A stretch of 64,000 nt of DNA, taken from assembly GCA_002394385.1 (NCBI GenBank), contig DGTS01000038.1, positions 62,001 through 126,000 on the forward strand. The letters run 5' to 3'. How positions within the stretch are numbered: the first letter of the stretch is position 1; each line of letters begins with the position of its first letter. Source of the stretch: Prevotella sp. UBA4330. GTDB lineage: Bacteria; Bacteroidota; Bacteroidia; Bacteroidales; Bacteroidaceae. Shown here piece by piece: positions 43,434-51,513 of the stretch. Under the pieces are notes generated by a model. The model ran no database searches. It was not told where the DNA came from and saw nothing but the letters and a program-made list of their open reading frames with translations. The position numbers were made by a program, and so were the translations under genes.

Positions 43434-43970
43434 CTATTGCACAAGTTTATTGAGGAAGTCATGCAACACGCCGTGCTTAAGGTTTCGGACCAACTGCTGT
43501 GTTCGCTTTACATATACCGCCTGTGCACTGTCCGCAGCGGCACGGTTATCAGCACGCCTGAAAGCAGCCATCTCGCTGTTGTGGCGCTCTGTCAGTTCCT
43601 TCCACTGTTGCAACGAGTCGTTCTGCGGTGTGCCCTTAGCACTGCTTGTAGAGGCAATGGTGACCTCCACTTCTCCTGGTTCGACTACTATGAGCAGCGG
43701 CTGCACATCGAGTTGAAGGAGGAAGGCGGTAAGCACTTTCGCCACCATCTGGGTGTCTGAACGGAATTCAAAGCGTCCGTTCTTAACAAGGACGGAATCA
43801 ACATTGTTGCGGGTTGCATTATCAAAAGGCACGAGGAACACCCACTTCCCCTCCATCATTGAGTCGGGAGCAACGCCAGACACATGACATGTGTTACCAT
43901 TCGTGTTACCACATTCCACAGTCACTGCCACAATAGCGACAAGGCAGCACAAAAAAAGCGATTTTCTCAT
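43434..43970 (-). CDS. DUF4369-type lipoprotein
   Basis: 178 residues. Signal peptide with lipobox VTVEC (Cys20). Residues 28-115 (CHVSGVAPDSMMEGKWVFLV, then VDSVLVKNGRFEF and PLLIVVEPGEVEV) match the DUF4369 beta domain that usually precedes a thioredoxin (TlpA) domain in Bacteroidetes. Here no thioredoxin follows; instead a charged helix (ELTERHNSEMAAFRRADN) ends the protein. It heads the second DUF6057/CxNCH operon and starts only 7 nt after a TAACTTTG box, so its mRNA is nearly leaderless. Confidence 0.8.
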   Translation of the reverse strand: MRKSLFLCCLVAIVAVTVECGNTNGNTCHVSGVAPDSMMEGKWVFLVPFDNATRNNVDSVLVKNGRFEFRSDTQMVAKVLTAFLLQLDVQPLLIVVEPGEVEVTIASTSSAKGTPQNDSLQQWKELTERHNSEMAAFRRADNRAAADSAQAVYVKRTQQLVRNLKHGVLHDFLNKLVQ

Positions 43971-43977
43971 AATGCTG

Positions 43978-43985
43978 CAAAGTTA
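43978..43985 (-). promoter_or_regulatory. -7 box of the DUF4369 operon (nearly leaderless)
   Basis: TAACTTTG ends 7 nt before the ATG at 43970. Spacing resembles the serB case. Confidence 0.5.
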
Positions 43986-44074
43986 AGATAAATAAATGAG
44001 AAGAACAAAAATAATAAAGGAAAACCACCCTGCCTTGCAGCGGAGCGGTTTTCCAATTACACATTATCTAATAA

Positions 44075-45253
44075 CTATTCATCAACTTTCACCATTACCC
44101 AGAAGCATCCTTCCCATGTATTGTCGTTAGTGTGCTGTGCTCGAAGCACGAGGTTGTCCTCGTCAAGCAACGTCACTTCATAACGTGTCGGGTGATAATC
44201 GCCCTGGTTAATCATTATCGGGTGAATAATGTTACCCGGTTCGGTGGTCTTCAGTACGAAGAGAACATTTGTCTCTGCATTCTCGGCAGAGAAGTCGAGA
44301 GAGAACGGACCAGAACCAGACTTGTCGCCGTCAGTAGCATCTTCCTTTTCCAACTTCTTGGTAAGTGTAGAGGAAACAAAGTCGAAGGTAAGAGTTCCCT
44401 GAGATCCGCCCTGATCCCAAACGGTGGTGGTCCACCATGATGGTTTCTTGTCGTTGTTACCGCCGTTACCCCAGTTGTTCTCGGGTGCCATAGTCCATGT
44501 CTTGGTTGCTGTCGGAGCCTCTACAGGATCATAGCCAGTGAGCAATCTGATGCCCTCGGGCAGATCGGAATAAGCCTCCGCAGTGAACTTGCCAAGGCTG
44601 AATGTTGCCTCTACACCACGTGCATCAAGGAAGTCAACAAAGAGTTCCTGCTCTTCATCCAGTGCATAAGTGACAATCTTACCAACATTAGTATTAATAC
44701 TACTGCTACCCCATCTGAAAGTACATAGTGCGGGGTTGGTGTTCTTAGTGATATTGATACTGTTGCCTGGTTTGCCTGTCAACTGATCAATGGTTTGCGA
44801 AATGGTGATGTTCGCAACATTAAATCCCTTGCCGAAATAGGTTGGCGCACCACTCTTACCGATACACAGACGATTCTTGATTTCGTCTGTGATGTATGAG
44901 ATGGTATCAATCTGTACAGAGATTTCCTTTACGGCAGGATTGCCACCATTATTGGTTGCCGACACACGGATGATGTTGGTTCCCAACTTTGTGACATAGA
45001 TATTACCTTCGGTAGTAACCGTGTGTGTGGTACTCTCAACGAGTTGGTCTGCATCCCATGCCGTTACCACCGGAGAGTTGGAAGACACATGTATCACGTT
45101 ACCGTTCATGCCATTCACCTCTTGAGGTGTGGCTGTAGCCTGCAACTGACTGATGTCAAACTGTGACCACTCGCTGCCTCCCTCTATCTCTGAAGGGTCG
45201 CAAGCAGTTAAAGCCAAAGCCAGCAAAGGCATTACATAAAATATCTTTTTCAT
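44075..45253 (-). CDS. SusD-linked surface glycan-binding lipoprotein (probable)
   Basis: 392 residues. Lipobox ALTAC (Cys18) followed by an acidic stretch (DPSEIEGGSE) that fits a surface-export signal of Bacteroidetes lipoproteins. Residues 30-120 look like an Ig-like/PKD domain. The C-terminal half has exposed Trp residues (NNWGNGGNNDKKPSWW, then TVWDQGG) that could stack on sugars. It begins 39 bp after the SusD gene, the usual place for a surface glycan-binding protein (SusE/F position). No enzyme motif seen. The exact family was not recognised. Confidence 0.75.
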   Translation of the reverse strand: MKKIFYVMPLLALALTACDPSEIEGGSEWSQFDISQLQATATPQEVNGMNGNVIHVSSNSPVVTAWDADQLVESTTHTVTTEGNIYVTKLGTNIIRVSATNNGGNPAVKEISVQIDTISYITDEIKNRLCIGKSGAPTYFGKGFNVANITISQTIDQLTGKPGNSINITKNTNPALCTFRWGSSSINTNVGKIVTYALDEEQELFVDFLDARGVEATFSLGKFTAEAYSDLPEGIRLLTGYDPVEAPTATKTWTMAPENNWGNGGNNDKKPSWWTTTVWDQGGSQGTLTFDFVSSTLTKKLEKEDATDGDKSGSGPFSLDFSAENAETNVLFVLKTTEPGNIIHPIMINQGDYHPTRYEVTLLDEDNLVLRAQHTNDNTWEGCFWVMVKVDE

Positions 45254-45292
45254 ATATTTTTCTTTATTATTGCTGTGTTAGACATTAACAGA

Positions 45293-47035
45293 TTACCAGC
45301 CCTGATATTCAGAATCGGAACCTGTCCAACCTTCGTTCTGTACTACACGTCCCTGCAGTACCTGGTTCTCCGGCATCTTCTGGAATCCGGCAGTAGCATT
45401 GTAACGTGCTACATAGCCACCATTATGAACAGAGTTAACATCAGCCTTTCCACGCGAATAGGTAGGCTGATTGGTCTGCTTGTTAAGGGCATCGGCAGCA
45501 ATGTGCCAACGACGGATATCGTTCCATCGAACACCCTCGAAAGCAAGTTCCCAGCGGCGCTCGTCCTGCAGAGCCTTCAGAGAGTAAGAACTAATGGGTG
45601 ACAGACCGGCACGTGCACGCACCTTATTGATACCCTCTACATTCTCCTTCAACTCGCTCTGCATCAGTAGCACGTCGGCGAAGCGAAGCAGCACGAGGTC
45701 GTGGATATTGGAAGTCTGGAAGTTCACACCATTCTCCCATCCCTTGTCACCGTACATGAAAGCCTCGAAACATGGCTGATACTTTGTTCCGTCGAAGCCT
45801 GCGATGGCTGCCTGTTTCTTCTCGAACCAGTTGGTCTCCTGAATGAAGTCAGCCCATGTAGCACCGCCAAACTGATAGTTTGTCAGTTCGCGAACATCCT
45901 GGATTGAGGCATCGCGGCGCATATCTGAAGGCTCGGCAGCCTGCCAGTCGGTCACGAGGTTTGGAGCCACAGGACCTGCACCCCATCCCTGTCCGAAGGG
46001 GAATGTCTGGTCAACATCCTGTCCACCGCGGATACCGAAGTGAAGAGCATAGCCGTTACCATAACCGATGGTGGTGTTCCAAGAAGCCAACTTATTGAAC
46101 TTGATGGCGAACATCGACTCTGGGTTAACTCCGTTGTCGTTCTCAACCCACTCAAGTCCCTGACCAGCAGTGTAAGGATACTGTTCAACAGAATACCTGT
46201 TGGTGTAAGCCCACAAGTTGCGGAAGTCGGGAACAAGTTCATAACCTGAGTTGTTCACGCAGTCGTCAATGTAACCGATGACTTCCTGCTTGGTGAGTGT
46301 TGAGCCGTCAGCCAGTTCCACGCTCGTCAGAGGGCTGTAATTAGTACTTGTCAGCGCAGCGATGTCAGTACCATTGCCATAGAAACCGGTATAGAACAAC
46401 CACACACGTGCGAGCATAGCCTCAGCGGTGTATTTGTCGATGTGTCCATCGGTGAGTTTCTTTGCTGGCATGTCCTTGGCAGCGTCGCGAAGGTCGGTCA
46501 GTATCTGAGCCCAGAGAGCGGTCACTTCACCCTGAGAGTTGTCATCACCCGGCTTGATGTTAAGAGGCACGTTGCCATACTGTGAAGCCAGTTCATAGTA
46601 GTAGAATCCGCGCAGGAACTTGGCTTCGCCCAGAGCCTGTGCCTTAGTCTCGTCGTCAAGTGCGGTATTTGGCAGAGCCTCGATGATGGCATTGGCACGT
46701 CCGATGCCCTCGTAGCGATCCTTATAGAACTGCTCGGTCATGTTGGCATTATAGTTACACAACAAGTCCATGGCCTGCATCAGTTTGTCGTTGGCACCGC
46801 CACCTCCGAGGTTATCGTCAGAGGCAAGCATAGAGAGATAGTAGAACGACATCTGAGGATTAGCATTCACAGCATTCAGGTTCTCATACACTGCTGCGAG
46901 CGATGCTGTGACATCCTTTTCTGTCCTCGGGAAGTTCTCCGTGGTGCTGTCGGTCAGGTTCTCAGAGTCGAGCGAGCATGACGTCACACTCAGGCCAAGA
47001 ACAGCCGCAACAGCGAAATATAATATTTTTTTCAT
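45293..47035 (-). CDS. SusD/RagB family nutrient-binding outer membrane lipoprotein (locus 1)
   Basis: 580 residues; lipobox SVTSC (Cys20). The N-terminal NLTDSTTENFPRTEKDV is the usual SusD start, with helical TPR parts (LRGFYYYELASQYGNVPL) and the C-terminal segment LKALQDERRWELAFEGVRW, both hallmarks of the family. It forms the lid of a SusCD importer and binds an oligosaccharide. It starts 17 bp after susC. The substrate is unknown, as no glycoside hydrolase is in this locus. Confidence 0.95.
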   Translation of the reverse strand: MKKILYFAVAAVLGLSVTSCSLDSENLTDSTTENFPRTEKDVTASLAAVYENLNAVNANPQMSFYYLSMLASDDNLGGGGANDKLMQAMDLLCNYNANMTEQFYKDRYEGIGRANAIIEALPNTALDDETKAQALGEAKFLRGFYYYELASQYGNVPLNIKPGDDNSQGEVTALWAQILTDLRDAAKDMPAKKLTDGHIDKYTAEAMLARVWLFYTGFYGNGTDIAALTSTNYSPLTSVELADGSTLTKQEVIGYIDDCVNNSGYELVPDFRNLWAYTNRYSVEQYPYTAGQGLEWVENDNGVNPESMFAIKFNKLASWNTTIGYGNGYALHFGIRGGQDVDQTFPFGQGWGAGPVAPNLVTDWQAAEPSDMRRDASIQDVRELTNYQFGGATWADFIQETNWFEKKQAAIAGFDGTKYQPCFEAFMYGDKGWENGVNFQTSNIHDLVLLRFADVLLMQSELKENVEGINKVRARAGLSPISSYSLKALQDERRWELAFEGVRWNDIRRWHIAADALNKQTNQPTYSRGKADVNSVHNGGYVARYNATAGFQKMPENQVLQGRVVQNEGWTGSDSEYQGW

Positions 47036-47052
47036 CGTTATTCTCGTTTTAT

Positions 47053-50000
47053 TTAGAATTTAATGTTAACACCAACCATGTAAGTACGCGGCAGAGGATA
47101 GTTACCAACGTCAACACCTGTTACCCAAGGCTCTTCGCTTTTGAGTGCCATACCGTTCTCAGGATCCATACCCTTGTAGTTGGTGATGGTGAAGAGATTC
47201 TGAGCGGTGAAGTAGAGGCGAAGTTGTGAGAATGGGCTGTTTTTCCAGATCTTAGTGAAGTCGTAACCCACTGTGAGGTTCTGCAGGCGGAAGTAGCCGG
47301 CATTCTCAACATAGAGGTCAGACACTTGCTGCCAGTTAGGACCACTGTTGCCAGGAGCCAGGAGAGGATACCTGTCTGAAGTGCCCTCGCCGTGCCAGTA
47401 GTTGTAAACCTCGGTGGTGTAGTTCTCATACTGTCCGTCGGTGAACTTACGCCATGAGCGAGCCACCTGCTGTCCCAGAGCGGTGTAACCTGTAATGCTG
47501 AAGTCGAAGCCCTTATAGTCGGCTCCCAAGGTCATACCCATAGTAACGTCTGGATGTGGATTACCCAGATCGGTCTTGTCGTCATCGTTAATAATGCCGT
47601 CACCATTAACATCAACAAACTTCAGGTCGCCTGGCTTGATGCCTGCACCCTGCAGAGAGTTGGCAGCATCGCCGCCACAGTTATTGTTCAGGTAGTCCTG
47701 CACATCAGCCTCGTTCTGCATTACACCTGCCGTCTTATATCCATAGAAGAATCCGATAGGATGTCCTTCTTCCATACGAGCCATAGTACCCGTGTTCTGT
47801 GCAAGGAGGTCGTTACCACCATTGATGTACTTGACAGAACCATTAATCTTGGTCACCTCATTCTTGTTGAGGGCCATGTTCCATCCTACGTTGTAGTGGA
47901 AGTCAGAACCAATCTTGTCGCGCCAGTTCAGAGCAAGTTCGATACCGGTGTTCTTCACAGTACCTGCGTTGCGCCACTGCTGAGCAAAACCGGTAGAAGC
48001 AGGAATCTGCACATAGAGCAGCAAGTCCTTGGTCTTCTTGTTATACCAGTCGAATGTTGTGCTGAGTCGGCCGCCAAGGAAGCGAGCGTCGAAACCGAGG
48101 TCGATCTGCTCTGATGTCTCCCATGTCAGGTCAGCGTTTGGCAGACGTGTAGAGTAAGCACCCTGTGTAGAGTTGTCCTTAGTGCTGCCGAAAGAGTAAT
48201 TACCGTATTCACCGTAACTGAAAGTAGTCATGTATGCAAAAGCATCACCGATGTTCTTGTTACCGTTCTGTCCCCAGCCGGCACGAATCTTCAAGAAGTC
48301 GAGCCAACTTGCGGTGCTCTCCATGAACTTCTCGTTTGTAACAACCCAACCTGCACTTACTGATGGGAAGTATCCCCAACGCTTGCCTTCAGCAAACTTT
48401 GAAGAACCGTCGGCACGGAGCACGAGGCTCAGCATGTAGGTCTCGTTGAAGTCGTAGTTGATACGTCCGAAGTAAGACAGAGATGTCTCGTCGCCGTAAG
48501 GAAGACCGCTAACAGTAGCACCCGAACGGTCCTCAGTAAGACCAACGTAAGCCTGCTTCATGTTGCCGAAGATGCTTCCTGTAGAAGTAGCGTTCAGTGT
48601 CTCGCCGAAACTTGGACGACTCTGACCGTACTCGGTACCAACGAGCACGTCGAAGTTGTTCTGGTCGAGATTGAACTTGTAGTTAAGAGTGTGGGTCATA
48701 CCCCAGCCCCAACCGTTACCAGTCTGCTGTGTCACCTGGTCAAGATCACGCTTGCCACCCTGGTCGTTGCTGTAGTAAACAGGCAGATATGAACGCCATG
48801 ACCATGAACTGTAGTTGTAGTTCACCTGTCCACGATAAACGAGATTCCTGATTGGCTGAATCTCTACATATCCCACAGCATTGATGTTGAAATTCTTCGA
48901 CTTGTTGTTTGCACTCTGGTTGTGCAGCATGTTATATACGGGGTTTGCCATATAACTGTTGAATCCGAACCATCCCGACTGGTCGAGATAGTCGTGTGCT
49001 GTCATGTTGCCTTCTCCGTCATACATAGGGATAAGCGGGTTGGCACGCAGCATGTTCGAAAGTTCGTTGCTGTACTGGTTGCCAATCTGCAAACCTTGGT
49101 TCTGACGATGCTGGAAATAGAGGTTCTCACCGAACTTTATGATGTCGAAACCCTTGTCCTCGCTGCGGAGCACTGCGTGCTCAGAGTTGAGACGGAGAGT
49201 GAAGCGGCGGAAGTCAGACTTTGCCATGTTGCCGAACACACCGTCCTGATACTGGTAGCCAATACCTGTAGAGAACTTCGAGATGTCGGAACCACCAGCC
49301 ACATTGAGGGCGTGAGATGTGGTAACGGCGTTCTTGTTGCGGATGGCGTCAATCCAGTTGGTACCTGCGTTCTTGCCTGTCATGTAAGCCTCAAGCAGAC
49401 CTTCGTTGACAGCCGTAGGACCTGTGGGGTTGCCATCGGCATCATAAGCCACCTTGAAGAATGAAGCCCAGTCGTAGTTGCTGCCACCGTTGTTGAGGTT
49501 CACCATATCCTGGACCTGCATGAACTGGCGCGCGTTGAGCAACTGCGGAACTTTGGCTACATTCTGCCAACCGATGTTACCATCGTAACTTACGGTAACC
49601 TTGCCTGCCTTACCTTGCTTGGTGGTGATAAGGATAACACCGTTAGCACCGTTGGCACCATAGATGGCTGCCGAGGCAGCATCCTTCAGCACGTCGATAC
49701 GCTCGATGTCGGCTGGGTTCAGGTTGTTGATGTCGCCACCTGCCACACCGTCGATAACATAAATAGGCTTGGTGTCGCTGTTGGTACCAGCACCACGCAC
49801 TGCCACTTTAAATCCGTCGCCTGGCTGACCAGAAACAGCCTGGATGGTGACACCAGGGCTCTGGCTCTGCAGGGCGCCGAGCACCTGAGTGGTGTTCAGT
49901 TTTGTGATGTCCTCACCCTTCACCTCTACGGTAGCACCGGTGACGAGTTTCTTCTTCTGGACACCATAACCCACAACAACCACTTCCTCGAGCATGTCGG

Positions 50001-50334
50001 CATCTTCTGTGATGTCAACACGGATTACAGACTGGTTGCCAACAACCACTTCCTGGGTCTTATAACCCACATAAGAGATTACGAGTGTAGCACCTGGCTG
50101 CACGTTGATCGAGAAGTTACCGTCGATGTCGGTAACCGTAGCGTTAGAGGTACCCTTCTCCATTACTGTGGCTCCGATAACGGGACCCTCAGCATCTACG
50201 ACAGTACCACTCACTTTCTTTGACTGCTGTATTGCCTGCGGGGCAAGTTCAGACGAGGCGTATGCTGGGTAGGCAAAGCCCACAGTTGCACAAGCGCTCA
50301 TCAGCAGCACTGTTTTTCTGAGATTAAAATTCAT
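47053..50334 (-). CDS. SusC/RagA TonB-dependent outer membrane transporter (locus 1)
   Basis: 1093 residues. Signal peptide, then carboxypeptidase-D-like domain (VSGTVVDAEGPVIGATVMEKG) at about 40-115, TonB box region (EEVVVVGYGVQKKK) near 130, plug domain (about 140-260 with PIYVIDGVAGGD and SAAIYGANGANGVILI) and a 22-strand barrel ending in a Phe. It imports glycans with TonB energy together with SusD. A promoter at 50606-50634 gives a leader of about 270 nt. No sensor regulator (HTCS or SusR) is adjacent. Confidence 0.97.
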   Translation of the reverse strand: MNFNLRKTVLLMSACATVGFAYPAYASSELAPQAIQQSKKVSGTVVDAEGPVIGATVMEKGTSNATVTDIDGNFSINVQPGATLVISYVGYKTQEVVVGNQSVIRVDITEDADMLEEVVVVGYGVQKKKLVTGATVEVKGEDITKLNTTQVLGALQSQSPGVTIQAVSGQPGDGFKVAVRGAGTNSDTKPIYVIDGVAGGDINNLNPADIERIDVLKDAASAAIYGANGANGVILITTKQGKAGKVTVSYDGNIGWQNVAKVPQLLNARQFMQVQDMVNLNNGGSNYDWASFFKVAYDADGNPTGPTAVNEGLLEAYMTGKNAGTNWIDAIRNKNAVTTSHALNVAGGSDISKFSTGIGYQYQDGVFGNMAKSDFRRFTLRLNSEHAVLRSEDKGFDIIKFGENLYFQHRQNQGLQIGNQYSNELSNMLRANPLIPMYDGEGNMTAHDYLDQSGWFGFNSYMANPVYNMLHNQSANNKSKNFNINAVGYVEIQPIRNLVYRGQVNYNYSSWSWRSYLPVYYSNDQGGKRDLDQVTQQTGNGWGWGMTHTLNYKFNLDQNNFDVLVGTEYGQSRPSFGETLNATSTGSIFGNMKQAYVGLTEDRSGATVSGLPYGDETSLSYFGRINYDFNETYMLSLVLRADGSSKFAEGKRWGYFPSVSAGWVVTNEKFMESTASWLDFLKIRAGWGQNGNKNIGDAFAYMTTFSYGEYGNYSFGSTKDNSTQGAYSTRLPNADLTWETSEQIDLGFDARFLGGRLSTTFDWYNKKTKDLLLYVQIPASTGFAQQWRNAGTVKNTGIELALNWRDKIGSDFHYNVGWNMALNKNEVTKINGSVKYINGGNDLLAQNTGTMARMEEGHPIGFFYGYKTAGVMQNEADVQDYLNNNCGGDAANSLQGAGIKPGDLKFVDVNGDGIINDDDKTDLGNPHPDVTMGMTLGADYKGFDFSITGYTALGQQVARSWRKFTDGQYENYTTEVYNYWHGEGTSDRYPLLAPGNSGPNWQQVSDLYVENAGYFRLQNLTVGYDFTKIWKNSPFSQLRLYFTAQNLFTITNYKGMDPENGMALKSEEPWVTGVDVGNYPLPRTYMVGVNIKF

Positions 50335-50605
50335 ACAAAAAGTATCTTAGGTTAAAATGTATTAGCATTGTTTTTTCATTTTTAGAGTCCAAGGCGCGAT
50401 ATGAACACCTAAAGCCTCCCATTCCCTTCCTATATTATATATATAATAAGGTGGAACTAATGGTTATTACAGTTTTTTATTCTCTCATAGGCAATTTTGT
50501 CTTACTTTTAAACATTTTAGGTTACTATTATATTTAAGTATAGTCATTTCATAGAAATCTGCATCGATGTTCTCACGACTGAAAACAATGCATAATTTCA
50601 GTTTG
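50335..50605 (-). promoter_or_regulatory. Long 5' leader of susC (locus 1)
   Basis: About 270 nt between promoter and start with no gene. It holds a 16-bp AT palindrome TATTATATATATAATA (50433-50448) and T-rich stretches. Long leaders before susC genes in Bacteroidetes can be targets of small RNAs or of transcription control; nothing more can be read here. 50614-50862 also holds no gene. Confidence 0.4.
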
Positions 50606-50634
50606 CAAAATTAATGGAATTATTCTTAAACAAA
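50606..50634 (-). promoter_or_regulatory. Promoter of SusCD locus 1
   Basis: Minus strand TTTG (50634-50631), 17-nt spacer, TAATTTTG (50613-50606). The spacer is shorter than usual. Confidence 0.5.
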
Positions 50635-50862
50635 GCATATTATTTTATCAAAAGTTGATACTTTCTTGCTTTTTAAGAAAAAAAGTGGGAGACATGTCTA
50701 AAATAACGCTAAACAAGACGAATAAGCGTAAACTCTACACTTTTGCGTATGTTAATTAACTTACACATTTATACGAAAACAAATGTTTTATTGCTCTACG
50801 GTTATATGGCTTTTGCTGAATGAGGAACGGAATATAGAGTTTCACAGACCATTATCGGCGTT

Positions 50863-51306
50863 TTACTTATTCTCAAAGAAGTATTTCGGGGCGTCGGTGG
50901 ACACTATGTTGAAGGCTGCTCCCTCCTGTGTGAGGCGGAACTCGTAGGAGAATTCGGTGCCGTTCTGCATGTTTCCAGAAACCAGATAAACGGCTGTTCC
51001 GGCACTCTCTTTGCTGAAATTCACGTCCATGCGCTTCACAGTGCGGCTCTGGTTGCTCTTATCGACATTCTTCTTCAATGTCTCCGAGACATGTCTGAAC
51101 AGCCAAGCCTTGCCTTCTTCGGCAGGAAATGCCGCCTCCTGCGCCGCTGATTGGTGGTCAGCACCCTGTCTGCTGCTGTCGGCAACCGCCTCAACAGCGA
51201 TGTTCTCGGCAGTTTTCTCCACTTCCTTCTGTTTGCCTGTGCCCTCGCACGAGGCAATAATAAGCGCCACACCGAGCGCAATCGCAATATTAAATGGTTT
51301 CTTCAT
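50863..51306 (-). CDS. Small lipoprotein of unknown function
   Basis: 147 residues; lipobox IIASC (Cys20). A linker rich in Ala, Gln and Glu (25-65), then a compact 80-residue domain (GKAWLFRHVSETLKKNVDKS to the end) with alternating hydrophobic strands (AVYLVSGNM, FSYEFRLTQEGAAFNIVS). I do not recognise the family. It is single, between two SusCD loci and divergent from the second, with a -7 box at 51371-51378 and a GTCTC-ATAA-GAGAC inverted repeat at 51322-51335 in its leader. Confidence 0.75.
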   Translation of the reverse strand: MKKPFNIAIALGVALIIASCEGTGKQKEVEKTAENIAVEAVADSSRQGADHQSAAQEAAFPAEEGKAWLFRHVSETLKKNVDKSNQSRTVKRMDVNFSKESAGTAVYLVSGNMQNGTEFSYEFRLTQEGAAFNIVSTDAPKYFFENK

Positions 51307-51370
51307 TGTGATAGTTTTATTGTCTCATAAGAGACTGAAAATAGTGTCACTTACGTTCATTTTCGCCATG

Positions 51371-51378
51371 CAAAGGTA
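51371..51378 (-). promoter_or_regulatory. -7 box of the small lipoprotein gene
   Basis: TACCTTTG on minus, 64 nt before the start. No -33 at the usual distance. Confidence 0.45.
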
Positions 51379-51438
51379 GTAAAAAGTATCAAAAGACGGC
51401 AGGAAAATAAGAATTTAAATAGAATTTGTAACTATTTA

Positions 51439-51469
51439 TTTGTCATTCAGCACTTTTTATTTAATTTTG
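51439..51469 (+). promoter_or_regulatory. Promoter of SusCD locus 2
   Basis: TTTG (51439-51442), 19-nt spacer, TAATTTTG (51462-51469), 44 nt before the start. Confidence 0.75.
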
Positions 51470-51513
51470 CACATGATTTAATTACCAAAAACTATAAAAA
51501 GAAAAACTGCAAC

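Noticed and set aside
50335..50605. Riboswitch in the susC leader
   Set aside because: No known aptamer motif is recognisable; only AT-rich palindromic text is seen.
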